A stretch of DNA of 64,000 nucleotides, taken from positions 87,309 through 151,308 of the forward strand of contig CABULH010000008.1 of assembly GCA_902492455.1 (NCBI GenBank), read 5' to 3'. Below are positions 52,133 to 60,767 of this stretch, one piece after another; within the stretch, counting starts at the first letter, position 1; the number at the start of each line of letters is the position of its first letter. The position numbers were made by a program, and so were the translations under genes. The notes under the pieces are model-generated. The model was not told the origin of the DNA. It did no database searches and was given only the letters and a program-made list of their open reading frames with translations. Source of the stretch: an uncultured Oscillospiraceae bacterium (lineage in GTDB: Bacteria; Bacillota; Clostridia; Oscillospirales; Acutalibacteraceae).

Positions 52133-52845
52133 CCTGCCACCTCCGTCTCATTACCTTGCGGTTTCATATGATCCATAAGGTATGGGGTGGCATTTGGCGT
52201 ATACCAGTATGACCAAGCTTCCATCGTCAGTGTGTTGCTGTGAATGACTACAGCCGGAATCTGATATAGAGTCAGCTGGATATATGCCATCCACACACAG
52301 CGGATATCAATGTCCTGTGCCACAAAGAAGGCTTTATTTCGATAATCAAAGCCTCTCTTTTTCATTTCCCAAATGCACGCAATGACCATCGTACCGGAAC
52401 CGCAAGTCGGTTCGTTAATCGTCACATAGCCTTCGTCACTGTCTGACTCAGAAACGGGGTTAGAGAGCTTTGCCATCAGCCTCGCGACATGATCAGGGGT
52501 AAAGAACTGCCCATTCCACTCGTTATTGAGGCGCAGGCTGTGATAAATATCTCCAAGAATATCTTCAGGCTCTTCCTTATATTCAAGCACAGACAACCAC
52601 ATCAGCGCTGTCATCCGGGCAAATTCAGATATCTCATCTGTCTTTAAGCCTTTTTGAGCATCCTCATACTGCTGATTACGCTCTTTGGCGTTGACAGGAT
52701 CCAGCACAGCTCCTAAGGCAGTGGCGGTCAGTTCCAGAAATTTGGTGAACGCATTATTCAGTCCCATCGTCGTGCCAAGAGATCGAATCGCATCCTGCAA
52801 CTTATCTTTTGCAGACTTTGGGCTTTGTGATTTTGCTGCCATCAC
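52129..52845 (-). CDS. Methylase-like protein (N6 DNA methylase fold, no visible motif IV)
   Basis: The 238-residue protein has a helical start and the HsdM-like region GQFFTPDHVARLMAKL, then motif I INEPTCGSGTMVIA near residue 155. The usual NPPF/Y motif IV is not present before the end, which comes soon after SNTLTMEAW. It may be a non-catalytic or partial methylase. It overlaps its downstream neighbour by 4 bases. Confidence 0.7.
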   Translation of the reverse strand: MMAAKSQSPKSAKDKLQDAIRSLGTTMGLNNAFTKFLELTATALGAVLDPVNAKERNQQYEDAQKGLKTDEISEFARMTALMWLSVLEYKEEPEDILGDIYHSLRLNNEWNGQFFTPDHVARLMAKLSNPVSESDSDEGYVTINEPTCGSGTMVIACIWEMKKRGFDYRNKAFFVAQDIDIRCVWMAYIQLTLYQIPAVVIHSNTLTMEAWSYWYTPNATPYLMDHMKPQGNETEVAG

Positions 52846-53189
52846 TCCACCTCCATTTTTTCATAGGAAGGTGATTTGAACCGCAGCTCTTCTTCTGCAT
52901 CCACAAAAAGCATCTCGTCAATTTGGAATGTTACGGGAATACCCAGCTCCGTATATACCTGAACCATCTGAATCTTCATTTCCCGAAGATCATCCAGCCG
53001 TCCATCGGCGTACTCTTCATCGAAGTAGACTCCCTTATATCGGGCACTAAATCCGGCATCATCACGGTCAATTCCGCTTTGATCCCAGTTGAGAGATACG
53101 ACCTCTCCGTTTGATAGCTGAACTTCGATGAAATCAACCATCAGGTCAGAGCAATTTGTTCTTGCGTCTAAATATAGCGTCATAAACAT
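52842..53189 (-). CDS. Small hypothetical protein, first gene of the ligA chain
   Basis: The 115-residue protein (VDFIEVQLSNGEVVSLNWDQS, then VYTELGIPVTFQIDEMLFV) is acidic with strand-rich parts. It overlaps the methylase-like gene by 4 bases. It lies directly after leader RNA 3, so it and the following genes are probably transcribed through several terminators. Confidence 0.6.
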   Translation of the reverse strand: MFMTLYLDARTNCSDLMVDFIEVQLSNGEVVSLNWDQSGIDRDDAGFSARYKGVYFDEEYADGRLDDLREMKIQMVQVYTELGIPVTFQIDEMLFVDAEEELRFKSPSYEKMEVE

Positions 53190-53244
53190 TTCCTTTCTGC
53201 GCTCAGCGCTTGAATTTTATATATGTAAACGGGATAAGCCAAAA

Positions 53245-53530
53245 GGCTCCCCGGAACAAAGGATAGGGGGAGCCAGTATCGACTCCAGATTTATATAAAA
53301 AAAGCACCCAAAGAAATTTCTTTCTCTGAGTGCCTTTGTGACTCAATTGGAGTCAAAGTATTAAATTGTAAAGGCGGACGGAATGTCCACTCCTCCGCGA
53401 AACTGGTTCTGTGCCTCTTATTGAAGAGAGGCAGTAGAAACAAAAAAGCGCCTGAAAGCAAATACTCTCAGACGCTGTGTAACCGGAAAACTCTAATCGC
53501 TAAAAAGCAATTACTGATACTGATGTTATC
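53245..53530 (-). ncRNA. Leader RNA 3 with three tandem terminator hairpins
   Basis: The leftward transcript from about 53524 meets a stem at 53476-53465/53458-53447 with T6, a stem at 53343-53337/53310-53304 with T7, and a GGCTCCCC/GGGGAGCC stem at 53274-53267/53252-53245 with T4. The first stem and its GGTTAnACA lead-in resemble leaders 1 and 2. It occupies the gene-free stretch 53190-53610. Confidence 0.65.
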
Positions 53531-53559
53531 ATTATAGCGGACTTCGCTTGATTTTGCAA
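53531..53559 (-). promoter_or_regulatory. Promoter of leader RNA 3
   Basis: Leftward TTGCAA (53559-53554), a 17-bp spacer and TATAAT (53536-53531). Confidence 0.7.
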
Positions 53560-53610
53560 GATGTTTGGCTGAATTTATCCATGCACAAACTGAATCGCCG
53601 CTTTTTCGGG

Positions 53611-53760
53611 TTATAAGAGCCCTAATAACATCATGAGCGTTACCACCTCATCAGAATCCAAATCCTCATTATGGATCGTTCCGTTCGGGTCGGTGCCAAC
53701 GGAATCTTCACTTTCTTGTTGATTGAATTCCTTGCTGTTTCCCATTTCATTTTCCTTCAT
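53611..53760 (-). CDS. Short acidic 49-residue protein
   Basis: The frame ATG AAG GAA AAT... (53760-53611) follows AAGGAAGGG by about 10 bases. The product is acidic (EDLDSDEVV) with a Leu-rich end (LMMLLGLL). Codon-like bias and the ribosome site are fair. It may be a small regulator; function unknown. Confidence 0.4.
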   Translation of the reverse strand: MKENEMGNSKEFNQQESEDSVGTDPNGTIHNEDLDSDEVVTLMMLLGLL

Positions 53761-53777
53761 ATCATTCTCGCCCTTCC

Positions 53778-53993
53778 TTAAAAAGAGTTACGGATTTTAT
53801 TCAATTCTTCTTGCTTTTCTACCCAGTTCTCTACATAACCGCAGTTACAGCATACATAGCGTATAACAGGGATTTTTCCGAACAAAGTGACTGTGGTCGT
53901 ATAGATATTATTTCCGCTCGCATACCTGCCGTTATCAGGAATGCGTTTGATCTCTGTTGAACCACATTTAGGACAACAATGATTATTTTTCAT
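53778..53993 (-). CDS. Zinc-ribbon protein, 71 residues
   Basis: From the ATG at 53993 (AAAGGA 8 bases upstream) the protein has CCPKCGSTEIKRI and YVCCNCGYVE, a classic four-cysteine zinc ribbon. The middle part is strand-rich. It overlaps the end of the DUF6440 gene by 11 bases. Nucleic acid or protein binding is likely. Confidence 0.7.
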   Translation of the reverse strand: MKNNHCCPKCGSTEIKRIPDNGRYASGNNIYTTTVTLFGKIPVIRYVCCNCGYVENWVEKQEELNKIRNSF

Positions 53994-54171
53994 CGCACTC
54001 ATCCTTTACTGAAATGACTGGCCGTCCGTCCGCTCCCAGCAAAGGTGTCATTCCACCCGCATTGCACGAACGCCTCCAGATATAATTTACGCCAGTTTCC
54101 CTGTCCACTAAAATTTCTATCGTTGAACCGAATGAGTTCTGAGAATATGCTATCTTGAATCTATCACTCAT
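53983..54171 (-). CDS. DUF6440 family protein
   Basis: The 62-residue product (IEILVDRETGVNYIW, then GGMTPLLGADGRPVI) matches the small DUF6440 family seen on Firmicutes elements. No catalytic residues are known for it. Its end overlaps the zinc-ribbon gene. Confidence 0.75.
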   Translation of the reverse strand: MSDRFKIAYSQNSFGSTIEILVDRETGVNYIWRRSCNAGGMTPLLGADGRPVISVKDECDEK

Positions 54172-54188
54172 TGTTTTCTACCCCTTTA

Positions 54189-54404
54189 TTATGAGATCTT
54201 ATTTTTGTCGATATAATACCTGCCGTCCGGACAGCAAACTATGATGCCTTTTCGCTCTAATTTATCGAAAACAAGCCCAATACCCTTCCACACACCGATG
54301 TCATGCAATGTTTGTGCAGTTTCAGGAGATGTAGCCCCTGCATCAAGGAATTGCCGGATCAGCATTTTCTTTCTGATACCACCAACCGGTATAACCATGC
54401 TCAT
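54189..54404 (-). CDS. Small winged-helix-like protein
   Basis: The 71-residue protein (RKKMLIRQFLDAGATSPETA, then FDKLERKGIIVCCPDGRYYI) looks like a compact winged helix. It starts with an ATG after a GGAGATAT site within the preceding gap of one base after the ABC permease stop. It is the last gene of the GntR/ABC run; it may be a transcription factor of the element. Confidence 0.6.
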   Translation of the reverse strand: MSMVIPVGGIRKKMLIRQFLDAGATSPETAQTLHDIGVWKGIGLVFDKLERKGIIVCCPDGRYYIDKNKIS

Positions 54405-54405
54405 C

Positions 54406-55038
54406 TTATATCTCCTTCTTCCTGTATACCTTTATGGAAAGAAGCCACGAGGCTGCCAACAGAACAACGGATACAGAAGTAATGACCGGAATGAGCCATG
54501 ACTGCATGGATATCATCAGATTGGCTAAATCCGCTTCCTCTCCAATAGCGCCAAGGACTCCAAAAACACCGCAAAATCCGCAGATAATCACATAAAACAC
54601 GATACGGCCTTTTTCTGCTCCGAATTTAAAAATAGCAGGGAGCATCAACGAAGGAGCCAAAATTCCCATAGCCGGTAACAATGCGACCAAAGAAAGCACT
54701 ACATTCACATCAAAGGTATTGTTTAACAGCATTCTTGCAATCTGCCCGATCAATACGAGTACAATCGCAAAAGCAAGGAAAATTAACGCCATCAGATATT
54801 TGACCGACACGAGCTGTTGTCTGGAATATGGAAATACACCGGAGTAGCTGCTCCACCTGCTTTTTTCATCATAGGATATCAGGTTAACAGGAATAACGCT
54901 TGCCAATAATACGGGATACGCTAACAGGAATGAAGTATTGCCCCAAATTGACAAAAGAGAAAATACAACTGCAATCACAACATATGCGCGACAATATTTC
55001 ATCGCCATATAAAAATCTTTCAGAAGTAATCCTTTCAT
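54406..55038 (-). CDS. ABC-2 type transporter permease
   Basis: From the ATG at 55038 (MKGLLLKDFYMAMKYC) the product has 210 residues and six membrane segments, the layout of ABC-2 permeases in YtrA-type operons. It follows its ATPase gene by one base. With a GntR repressor this forms a self-regulated export module; the substrate is unknown (cell-wall antibiotics or peptides in known cases). Confidence 0.85.
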   Translation of the reverse strand: MKGLLLKDFYMAMKYCRAYVVIAVVFSLLSIWGNTSFLLAYPVLLASVIPVNLISYDEKSRWSSYSGVFPYSRQQLVSVKYLMALIFLAFAIVLVLIGQIARMLLNNTFDVNVVLSLVALLPAMGILAPSLMLPAIFKFGAEKGRIVFYVIICGFCGVFGVLGAIGEEADLANLMISMQSWLIPVITSVSVVLLAASWLLSIKVYRKKEI

Positions 55039-55039
55039 C

Positions 55040-55882
55040 TTAATTGGCCTCCTTAACCATAAAAATAAACAACTGTTCGATATCAACGGGACTCAGCTGC
55101 AGCGCAGCCGGAACTTTGTTCCGCTCCACAATAGCTTCAACACCATATGCTGATTCCTTTTTCCCTTTCACTGCAGCCGGATTGAGTTCCGCAAACTGCG
55201 CTGCGGAGCAACGAAAAATCCCATACTCCTCCATGATCCTGTCCTTTTCTTCACAGAGGAGCAGTCTTCCCTTGTGAAGGAAGGCGATATAATCACAGAT
55301 TTTTTCGAGATCGCTCACAATATGCGACGACATCAAAACTGCGTGATTTTCATCCCGCGTAAATTCACTGAAGATATCGAGCACTTCGTCCCTGATCACC
55401 GGATCCAGTCCGCTGGTCGCCTCATCCAAAATCAGAAGCTTTGGATCATGAGACAAGGCTACTGCGATACCCAGCTTCATTTTCATCCCGCGTGAGAACT
55501 CTTTAAATTCTTTGTTTTCCGGCAATGCCAGTTCTTTCATATATTTTTTATATACATCCGGATTCCAGTTGCGATAAGTATTTTTCATAATGTTTCCGAC
55601 TTGTTGTGCGGTCAGGCATTCCGGGAATCCAACCTCATCCAAAACAACACCTACATCTTCTTTCGTAAGAGAAATGTTTTCGGTATTGTCTTTTCCAAGA
55701 ATCCGGATGCTTCCCGAATCTTTCTGTGCCATTTCGAGAATCAATCGAATGGTCGTGCTTTTGCCCGCCCCATTTTCACCAATCAGACCCATAATGCAGC
55801 CCTGGGGCAGTGTAAGGGTCAAATTCTGCAGTGAAAAGCCGGGATATGATTTGCATAAATCTCTAATTTCAAGAGCGTTCAT
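55040..55882 (-). CDS. ABC transporter ATP-binding protein, module 1
   Basis: The 280-residue ATPase has Walker A GENGAGKSTT near 36, signature FSRGMKMKLG near 130 and Walker B LLILDEATSGLDP near 150. A ~60-residue C-terminal extension follows. It works with the permease of 54406. The GntR gene precedes it by 4 bases. The subfamily resembles BcrA/YtrB ATPases. Confidence 0.92.
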   Translation of the reverse strand: MNALEIRDLCKSYPGFSLQNLTLTLPQGCIMGLIGENGAGKSTTIRLILEMAQKDSGSIRILGKDNTENISLTKEDVGVVLDEVGFPECLTAQQVGNIMKNTYRNWNPDVYKKYMKELALPENKEFKEFSRGMKMKLGIAVALSHDPKLLILDEATSGLDPVIRDEVLDIFSEFTRDENHAVLMSSHIVSDLEKICDYIAFLHKGRLLLCEEKDRIMEEYGIFRCSAAQFAELNPAAVKGKKESAYGVEAIVERNKVPAALQLSPVDIEQLFIFMVKEAN

Positions 55883-55886
55883 CGTT

Positions 55887-56261
55887 TTATTCCTCCATCA
55901 TATAGTCGAACATTTCAAGAATCTCTTTCTTTGTCAGGTTGCAAGAGACAGCCAACCGAGCAATCTGCTCCATATACTCTTCAATCTTCTTCAGATTTGT
56001 CTCGCGCAATAACTCAACATTCTTTGCCGCTACAAAACAGCCTTTGGCCGCTATGGTATAGATGAATCCTTCTTTTTCAAGCTCGTCATACGCCCGCTTG
56101 GTCGTTACCACGCTAATCCTTAAATCCTTCGCTAAATTTCGGATAGACGGTAGAGGATCGTCTTCCTGAAGAGTTCCGTTTATTATTTGCTCTTTGATTT
56201 GCGTATATATTTGATCATAGATAGGCGCGCCACTTTTATTATCTATGAATACATTCACCAA
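55887..56261 (-). CDS. GntR family (YtrA-type) repressor, module 1
   Basis: The 124-residue protein has the GntR winged helix (APIYDQIYTQIKEQIINGTL, then SIRNLAKDLRISVVTTKRAY) and a short C-terminal helix, as in YtrA. The start uses TTG or GTG after GGGAGGCG. Its promoter has a dyad (CTGTATA/TATACAG) overlapping the -10, so it likely represses its own operon. Inducers in this subfamily are usually envelope-active compounds. Confidence 0.88.
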   Translation of the reverse strand: MVNVFIDNKSGAPIYDQIYTQIKEQIINGTLQEDDPLPSIRNLAKDLRISVVTTKRAYDELEKEGFIYTIAAKGCFVAAKNVELLRETNLKKIEEYMEQIARLAVSCNLTKKEILEMFDYMMEE

Positions 56262-56280
56262 ATCGCCTCCCTTGTCTTTT

Positions 56281-56321
56281 CTGTATAGGTACAGTATATA
56301 CAGTTAGAACAGTTTTGTCAA
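56281..56321 (-). promoter_or_regulatory. Promoter and dyad operator of GntR/ABC module 1
   Basis: Leftward TTGACA (56321-56316), 17-bp spacer and TATACT (56298-56293). The dyad CTGTATA (56281-56287) and TATACAG (56297-56303) overlaps the -10, fitting a GntR repressor site. Confidence 0.7.
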
Positions 56322-56389
56322 TACCATGTTTCAAAAATACGGAATATAAAGTTTGAGTCTGGTAGGAGGGGAAACTGGGTAGCGTTTTC

Positions 56390-56418
56390 TTGATTTCTCT
56401 GCTGATTTCTTTTATAAT
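56390..56418 (+). promoter_or_regulatory. Promoter of the response regulator gene
   Basis: TTGATT (56390-56395), a 17-bp spacer and TATAAT (56413-56418) precede a leader that can form a stem at about 56427-56457 before the start at 56519. Confidence 0.65.
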
Positions 56419-56518
56419 ATAAGTTTAGGTATGCACCGCCGGTGCATTTGCCTACCTTGTCATTGAAGCATGACGACAAAACGATGCCATCATCCCTATA
56501 AAAGAGGTTTTTATAAAA

Positions 56519-57196
56519 ATGAAGAACATTCTTATTATCGAAGACGATACCGACATCAACAATGTCATATCTGAGACGCTTACAAAAGCCGGCTATCACT
56601 GTACGCAGGCATTTTCCGGTACAGAGGCTCTCATGTGTTTAGAGCGCGAGACTTTTGCGCTTGCGGTAATGGACCTGATGCTGCCTGGTCTTTCCGGGGA
56701 ATCCCTGTTACCAAAACTAAAGGAAATTCAACCGATACCTGTCATCGTTGTATCGGCCAAGGATAGCCTCGACAGCAAAGTCAATCTCCTAACCAGCGGT
56801 GCTGAGGACTATTTGACCAAGCCGTTTGAGATTCAAGAACTGGTTGCAAGGGTCGGGGTTCAGATCCGCCGCTTTGCCGGAGACGACGATACCAGTGCCA
56901 AGATGCTAAAATATAAAGATCTGATTCTGAACCAGGAGTCCTTCACCGCATCTGTGAATGGAACCGAAATTCCTCTGACCAAGCAGGAATTTAAAATCCT
57001 GGAGCTGCTGCTTTCTCATCCGAACAAAGTGTATTCCAAGCAGGATATCTACGATTATGCGTGGGACGACATCTATATCGGGGAAGACAAGACCATCAAT
57101 GTCCACATCAGCAATATCCGCAAGAAGCTGAAAGCGGTCACGGAAGAAGAGTATATTGAGACTGTCTGGGGAATTGGTTTTCGTTTGGCAAAATAA
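56519..57196 (+). CDS. OmpR family response regulator
   Basis: The 225-residue protein has a receiver domain with phosphorylation site Asp52 (VMDLMLPG) and Lys near 103, and a C-terminal OmpR winged helix (about 125-222, with QEFKILELLLSHPNKVYSKQDIYDYAW). It precedes an ABC transporter and histidine kinase. The start follows a weak GAGG site. It likely binds the tandem repeats at 57197-57218 to switch on the transporter. Confidence 0.92.
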   Translation: MKNILIIEDDTDINNVISETLTKAGYHCTQAFSGTEALMCLERETFALAVMDLMLPGLSGESLLPKLKEIQPIPVIVVSAKDSLDSKVNLLTSGAEDYLTKPFEIQELVARVGVQIRRFAGDDDTSAKMLKYKDLILNQESFTASVNGTEIPLTKQEFKILELLLSHPNKVYSKQDIYDYAWDDIYIGEDKTINVHISNIRKKLKAVTEEEYIETVWGIGFRLAK

Positions 57197-57249
57197 CTTT
57201 AACTTTTCTTTAACTTTGCTTTGCGCTTAATTAGCACTCTGGCTGTAAA
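57197..57249 (+). promoter_or_regulatory. Regulated promoter with tandem 11-bp repeats for the ABC genes
   Basis: CTTTAACTTTT (57197-57207) and CTTTAACTTTG (57208-57218) are direct repeats one turn apart, directly upstream of -35 TTGCGC (57221-57226). A 17-bp spacer and TGTAAA (57244-57249) follow. The layout fits activation by the response regulator. Confidence 0.75.
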
Positions 57250-57280
57250 CTAAAAAGCGTAAAGTAAAGGAGGCACGCAA

Positions 57281-58195
57281 ATGGAATACTTACTTCATAC
57301 AAACGGTCTTACCAAACAGTATGGAAGACATAAGGCAGTGAATGCCGTGAATATTCACATCCGGCAGGGTGATATCTACGGTCTGATCGGCCGCAACGGC
57401 GCCGGTAAAACAACCATCCTGAAAATGATCAGCGGATTGGCTGCTCCTACCGAAGGAGAGTTTTCGCTTTTTGGAAAGACAGGAAAAGAGGCATACCAGT
57501 ATATGTCTCGCATCGGCACACTGATCGAAGCGCCGGGCGTTTATCCGAATATGTCTGCAGCGGAAAATCTCAAACTGAAATGTTTGGCGATGGGGGTCCG
57601 GAAGAAAGGCGTGATTGAGGAACTTTTGAAAACAGTCGGGCTTTCCAATGCCGACAAAAAGAAAGTCAAACACTTCTCTCTCGGAATGAAACAGAGACTC
57701 GGCATTGCGCTGGCTCTTGTCGGTGATCCCGACCTTGTCATTTTAGACGAACCGATTAACGGCCTTGACCCGCAGGGAATTGCGGAGATACGCGAAACGC
57801 TCTCCAGACTGAATAAAGAGAAAAACATTACTTTCATTATCTCCAGTCATATCCTTGAGGAGTTGTCTAAGATTGCAACGAATTACGGCATCATCCATGA
57901 TGGCGTATTACTGCAGGAGATGACGCGCGAAGAACTACTTGCAAAATGTAGCGAGCGGATCGAACTCAAAACCGACGATACCCGTAAAGCCTGCACCGTA
58001 TTGGAAGGCATGGGAATTGAAGATTATAAAGTGGTTGACGCCAGTACCATCCAGGTCTTTGAGCGGCTGAATGATGGCGGTGATATCACAATGGCTCTCG
58101 CTGAAAACGGCGTGAAAACGATGGGTATTACCGTAAAAAATGAGGCACTGGAAGACTATTATTTGAACTTGACAGGAGGTACTGCAAATGTTTAA
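57281..58195 (+). CDS. ABC ATPase, lantibiotic/bacitracin-immunity type
   Basis: The 304-residue ATPase has Walker A GRNGAGKTT near 40, signature FSLGMKQRLG near 133 and Walker B LVILDEPINGLDP near 155. This arrangement and length match BcrA/LanF ATPases. It overlaps the permease by 8 bases. The -35 and operator repeats are upstream. The whole block is RR, ATPase, permease, kinase, the order of lantibiotic-sensing loci. Confidence 0.93.
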   Translation: MEYLLHTNGLTKQYGRHKAVNAVNIHIRQGDIYGLIGRNGAGKTTILKMISGLAAPTEGEFSLFGKTGKEAYQYMSRIGTLIEAPGVYPNMSAAENLKLKCLAMGVRKKGVIEELLKTVGLSNADKKKVKHFSLGMKQRLGIALALVGDPDLVILDEPINGLDPQGIAEIRETLSRLNKEKNITFIISSHILEELSKIATNYGIIHDGVLLQEMTREELLAKCSERIELKTDDTRKACTVLEGMGIEDYKVVDASTIQVFERLNDGGDITMALAENGVKTMGITVKNEALEDYYLNLTGGTANV

Positions 58196-59051
58196 CTTGA
58201 TTAAAATGGAGATGCACCGTCTCACGCATTCAACCGTCACTTGGATCACAATCGTTTTTGCCATTTTAACTGCGATTTTCGGAATCGCAATGACGGATAT
58301 GGACATTCAGGCTGTTCAAGATGAGCCACCCACTGGTCTTATCATTCAGGAAAATACCGATGATGACTCCTCTGGTATGCTGGCAGGCTTCTATGTAACC
58401 GGGAATCCCGAATGGGCAAACGGAAACATTGAGCTTGGCGATCTTGTTGGTATGGAATTGCAGAGCGGCCTTACTTCTATTCTTTGCGTGATATTCGTTG
58501 CGCTGTTTGCGAATGCGGATCAAAAGAATGGATTTATTAAAAACATCGCAGGGCAGTTCCCGCGTCGCGGTCAACTGGTGTTCTCAAAGTTCGTGGCCAT
58601 TGCGGTTCATATCTTCGTTTTGTTGGTTGTTTTTTCCGCAGTAACCGCAGCATTTGGATATATCTTTTGGGGAGATAAAGTCTACTTAGCATCGCTTCTT
58701 CCTTTCATAAAGGTTTTAGGAGTCCAGTACCTGCTTCACTTAGGTCTCTCTACCCTGATGATGTTCTTAACCATCCTGACACACAGTGCCGCATTCGGAA
58801 TGACGACAGGTATATTGATTTGCTCCGGCATGACAGCGTTCTTGTATTCCGGGATCAATCAGATTGTTGCCAATCTGAGGCCAAGTTGGAATTTTGATAT
58901 CAGCAACTATATGTTGGAAAGTAATATGAGAATGATCGATGTCAGTGCTGTTTCCGATACACCACTGCGTGGAGCGATTGTGGGAATCGTATTCTTAATT
59001 GTATCCCTTGCACTGGCCATGATGACAATGAAGAAACGAGATGTTCGATAG
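58188..59051 (+). CDS. ABC-2 permease of the immunity-type transporter
   Basis: The 287-residue membrane protein has an N-terminal helix, a ~60-residue external loop, and about five further helices, as in LanE/LanG or BcrB permeases. It follows the ATPase with an 8-base overlap. The external loop carries many acidic residues (QDEPPTGLIIQENTDDDSS). It probably exports or expels an antimicrobial peptide. Confidence 0.85.
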   Translation: MFNLIKMEMHRLTHSTVTWITIVFAILTAIFGIAMTDMDIQAVQDEPPTGLIIQENTDDDSSGMLAGFYVTGNPEWANGNIELGDLVGMELQSGLTSILCVIFVALFANADQKNGFIKNIAGQFPRRGQLVFSKFVAIAVHIFVLLVVFSAVTAAFGYIFWGDKVYLASLLPFIKVLGVQYLLHLGLSTLMMFLTILTHSAAFGMTTGILICSGMTAFLYSGINQIVANLRPSWNFDISNYMLESNMRMIDVSAVSDTPLRGAIVGIVFLIVSLALAMMTMKKRDVR

Positions 59052-59060
59052 GAGTGTTTT

Positions 59061-59960
59061 ATGAGCGCATGGGCAATCATTGCTACTGCGGTAGCAGTTA
59101 TCACAATCTTCATCTTCTTCGCTTACCGGCGACAGGTTCAAAAAACCTGCCGCCAGTTGGCGTTTCTGAAAAATCATCAAACGAACCTGCGTCTGACCTC
59201 TGATCTGCCCTTCCATGAACTTAATGAGCTGGTAGACGGGATCAATGACATCCTGGATCTGTCTCGTGAAATCAAAAAAACAGCGCAGCAAAGCGAAGAC
59301 AGTTTGAAAGAGACCATCACAAATTTATCTCACGACATCCGTACTCCGCTAACCTCAATGGACGGCTATTTTCAATTGCTCACACAAAGTCAGTCGGAAG
59401 AGGAACGCCAGCATTATATCGCTGTCATTCAAAGCCGTATCGTCAGCCTCAAAGATATGCTGGAAGAACTCTTTACTTATACGAAACTCCAAAATGAAAC
59501 ATACGAGCTGGAGATTGAGCCTTTGGATTTTGGGAAATCGGTTTTTGACACCGTTTTCTCCTTCTATGACGAATTCCAGCGCAAGGGGATTGAACCTCAG
59601 ATTGATTTCTGCGATGGGCACTTGCCTATTCTCGGAAACCCCGAAGCAATCCGCAGAGCGCTCCAAAATATCATCAAAAATGCGCTGGAACACGGTCAAA
59701 AACAGATTTCATTCAGTCTATCGGTTCGTGATAATCAGGCAGTATTCTGCTGCCGAAACGATGTAAAAAATCCAGATGAAGTTGATATGAGTCAGGTGTT
59801 CTCGCGATTTTATAAAGCGGACTCTGCACGCAGCAGTGCCTCCACAGGATTGGGGCTTTCTATCGCCAAGGGATTGATTGACCGTATGGGCGGAATGATA
59901 ACAGCCAACCTGAACGGGTCCACTTTCTGTATCGAAATCTGTTTCCCTATCCAAAAGTGA
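59061..59960 (+). CDS. Sensor histidine kinase with a short N-terminal anchor
   Basis: The 299-residue protein has one N-terminal membrane helix (about 3-21). It lacks a large sensor domain, a form where the partner transporter may sense the signal. A HisKA domain follows with His91 in NLSHDIRTPLTS, then an HATPase domain with N-box IIKNALEHG near 215 and G boxes (TGLGLSIAKGLID). It is the partner of the response regulator at 56519, transcribed with the transporter. Confidence 0.9.
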   Translation: MSAWAIIATAVAVITIFIFFAYRRQVQKTCRQLAFLKNHQTNLRLTSDLPFHELNELVDGINDILDLSREIKKTAQQSEDSLKETITNLSHDIRTPLTSMDGYFQLLTQSQSEEERQHYIAVIQSRIVSLKDMLEELFTYTKLQNETYELEIEPLDFGKSVFDTVFSFYDEFQRKGIEPQIDFCDGHLPILGNPEAIRRALQNIIKNALEHGQKQISFSLSVRDNQAVFCCRNDVKNPDEVDMSQVFSRFYKADSARSSASTGLGLSIAKGLIDRMGGMITANLNGSTFCIEICFPIQK

Positions 59961-59991
59961 TTGCCCATACAAAATGAAGATTCAGCTGATA

Positions 59992-60040
59992 ATACAGAAA
60001 GAAACCGGGACACTCTGCGTGCTCCGGTTTCTTTCTGTAT
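59992..60040. terminator. Bidirectional terminator between convergent operons
   Basis: Perfect 17-bp arms at 59992-60008 and 60024-60040 with a 15-base loop lie between the kinase gene and the leftward ABC permease. Confidence 0.85.
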
Positions 60041-60047
60041 TGCTTAT

Positions 60048-60767
60048 TTATTTCAGTTCAGTCCGGCGAATGACTGCGTATGAGCCAATTCCGAACACTG
60101 CTCCAATTACAAGAAACGAAAGAATAGGGAAAAACAGATTGGTTGTACCATTACTCATAAATCCCATTGCCTTCATCACAAATTCCGCAGCGGCGCTTAC
60201 AAATTCTTGTGAAAATACAAATCGGAACAGTGAAGTGACAAGAAGGATAACACAGCTAAGTCCAACACCTATGAACAGCGACACCATCTTCCCAACTCGA
60301 TTGATAACCAATACAGCCAAGTAGAATAAGCTGCAGAACATCAAGTATAAAACCGTAAGCCATAGCCAGTTTAGAAAAACATTCCCGTACCCGTAAAGAC
60401 TGCCGAATAGAGTAAAATAATTATCATTGAAATAATGAATGGAGTTACCGATTATAGTATCGATAAGCGCCATCGTTCCTGCCAGCAATGTGAACATACA
60501 AATGGTAGCCCCGAAGATATATTTTCGCGTATATCCATTTTGGATCAGTGCTTTGAAATCTTCTTTGTAGCCCAATACCCCTATAACGCTGATAAAGATC
60601 ACTGAACTGAACTCTAACGCATTCGATCCAATTTCTTCACCTCCAACACTGATTGCAACAATCGAAAAAATGAGAGCTACAATCAGATATTGAATCAAAT
60701 AGAAAAGTACCATTGCCTTGATTTTGGTAGAGTATTCATATAAGATAGCTGATTTTAATTTACTCAT
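60048..60767 (-). CDS. ABC permease, GntR module 2
   Basis: From the ATG at 60767 (MSKLKSAIL) the product has 239 residues and six membrane segments. The ATPase gene overlaps it by 8 bases. It is a separate, diverged copy of the GntR/ABC-2 module type seen at 54406-56261. The transported molecule cannot be inferred. Confidence 0.83.
   Translation of the reverse strand: MSKLKSAILYEYSTKIKAMVLFYLIQYLIVALIFSIVAISVGGEEIGSNALEFSSVIFISVIGVLGYKEDFKALIQNGYTRKYIFGATICMFTLLAGTMALIDTIIGNSIHYFNDNYFTLFGSLYGYGNVFLNWLWLTVLYLMFCSLFYLAVLVINRVGKMVSLFIGVGLSCVILLVTSLFRFVFSQEFVSAAAEFVMKAMGFMSNGTTNLFFPILSFLVIGAVFGIGSYAVIRRTELK

Noticed and set aside
53190..53610. CRISPR-like repeat array
   Set aside because: The hairpins differ in sequence and lack evenly spaced repeats; they are terminators with T runs.
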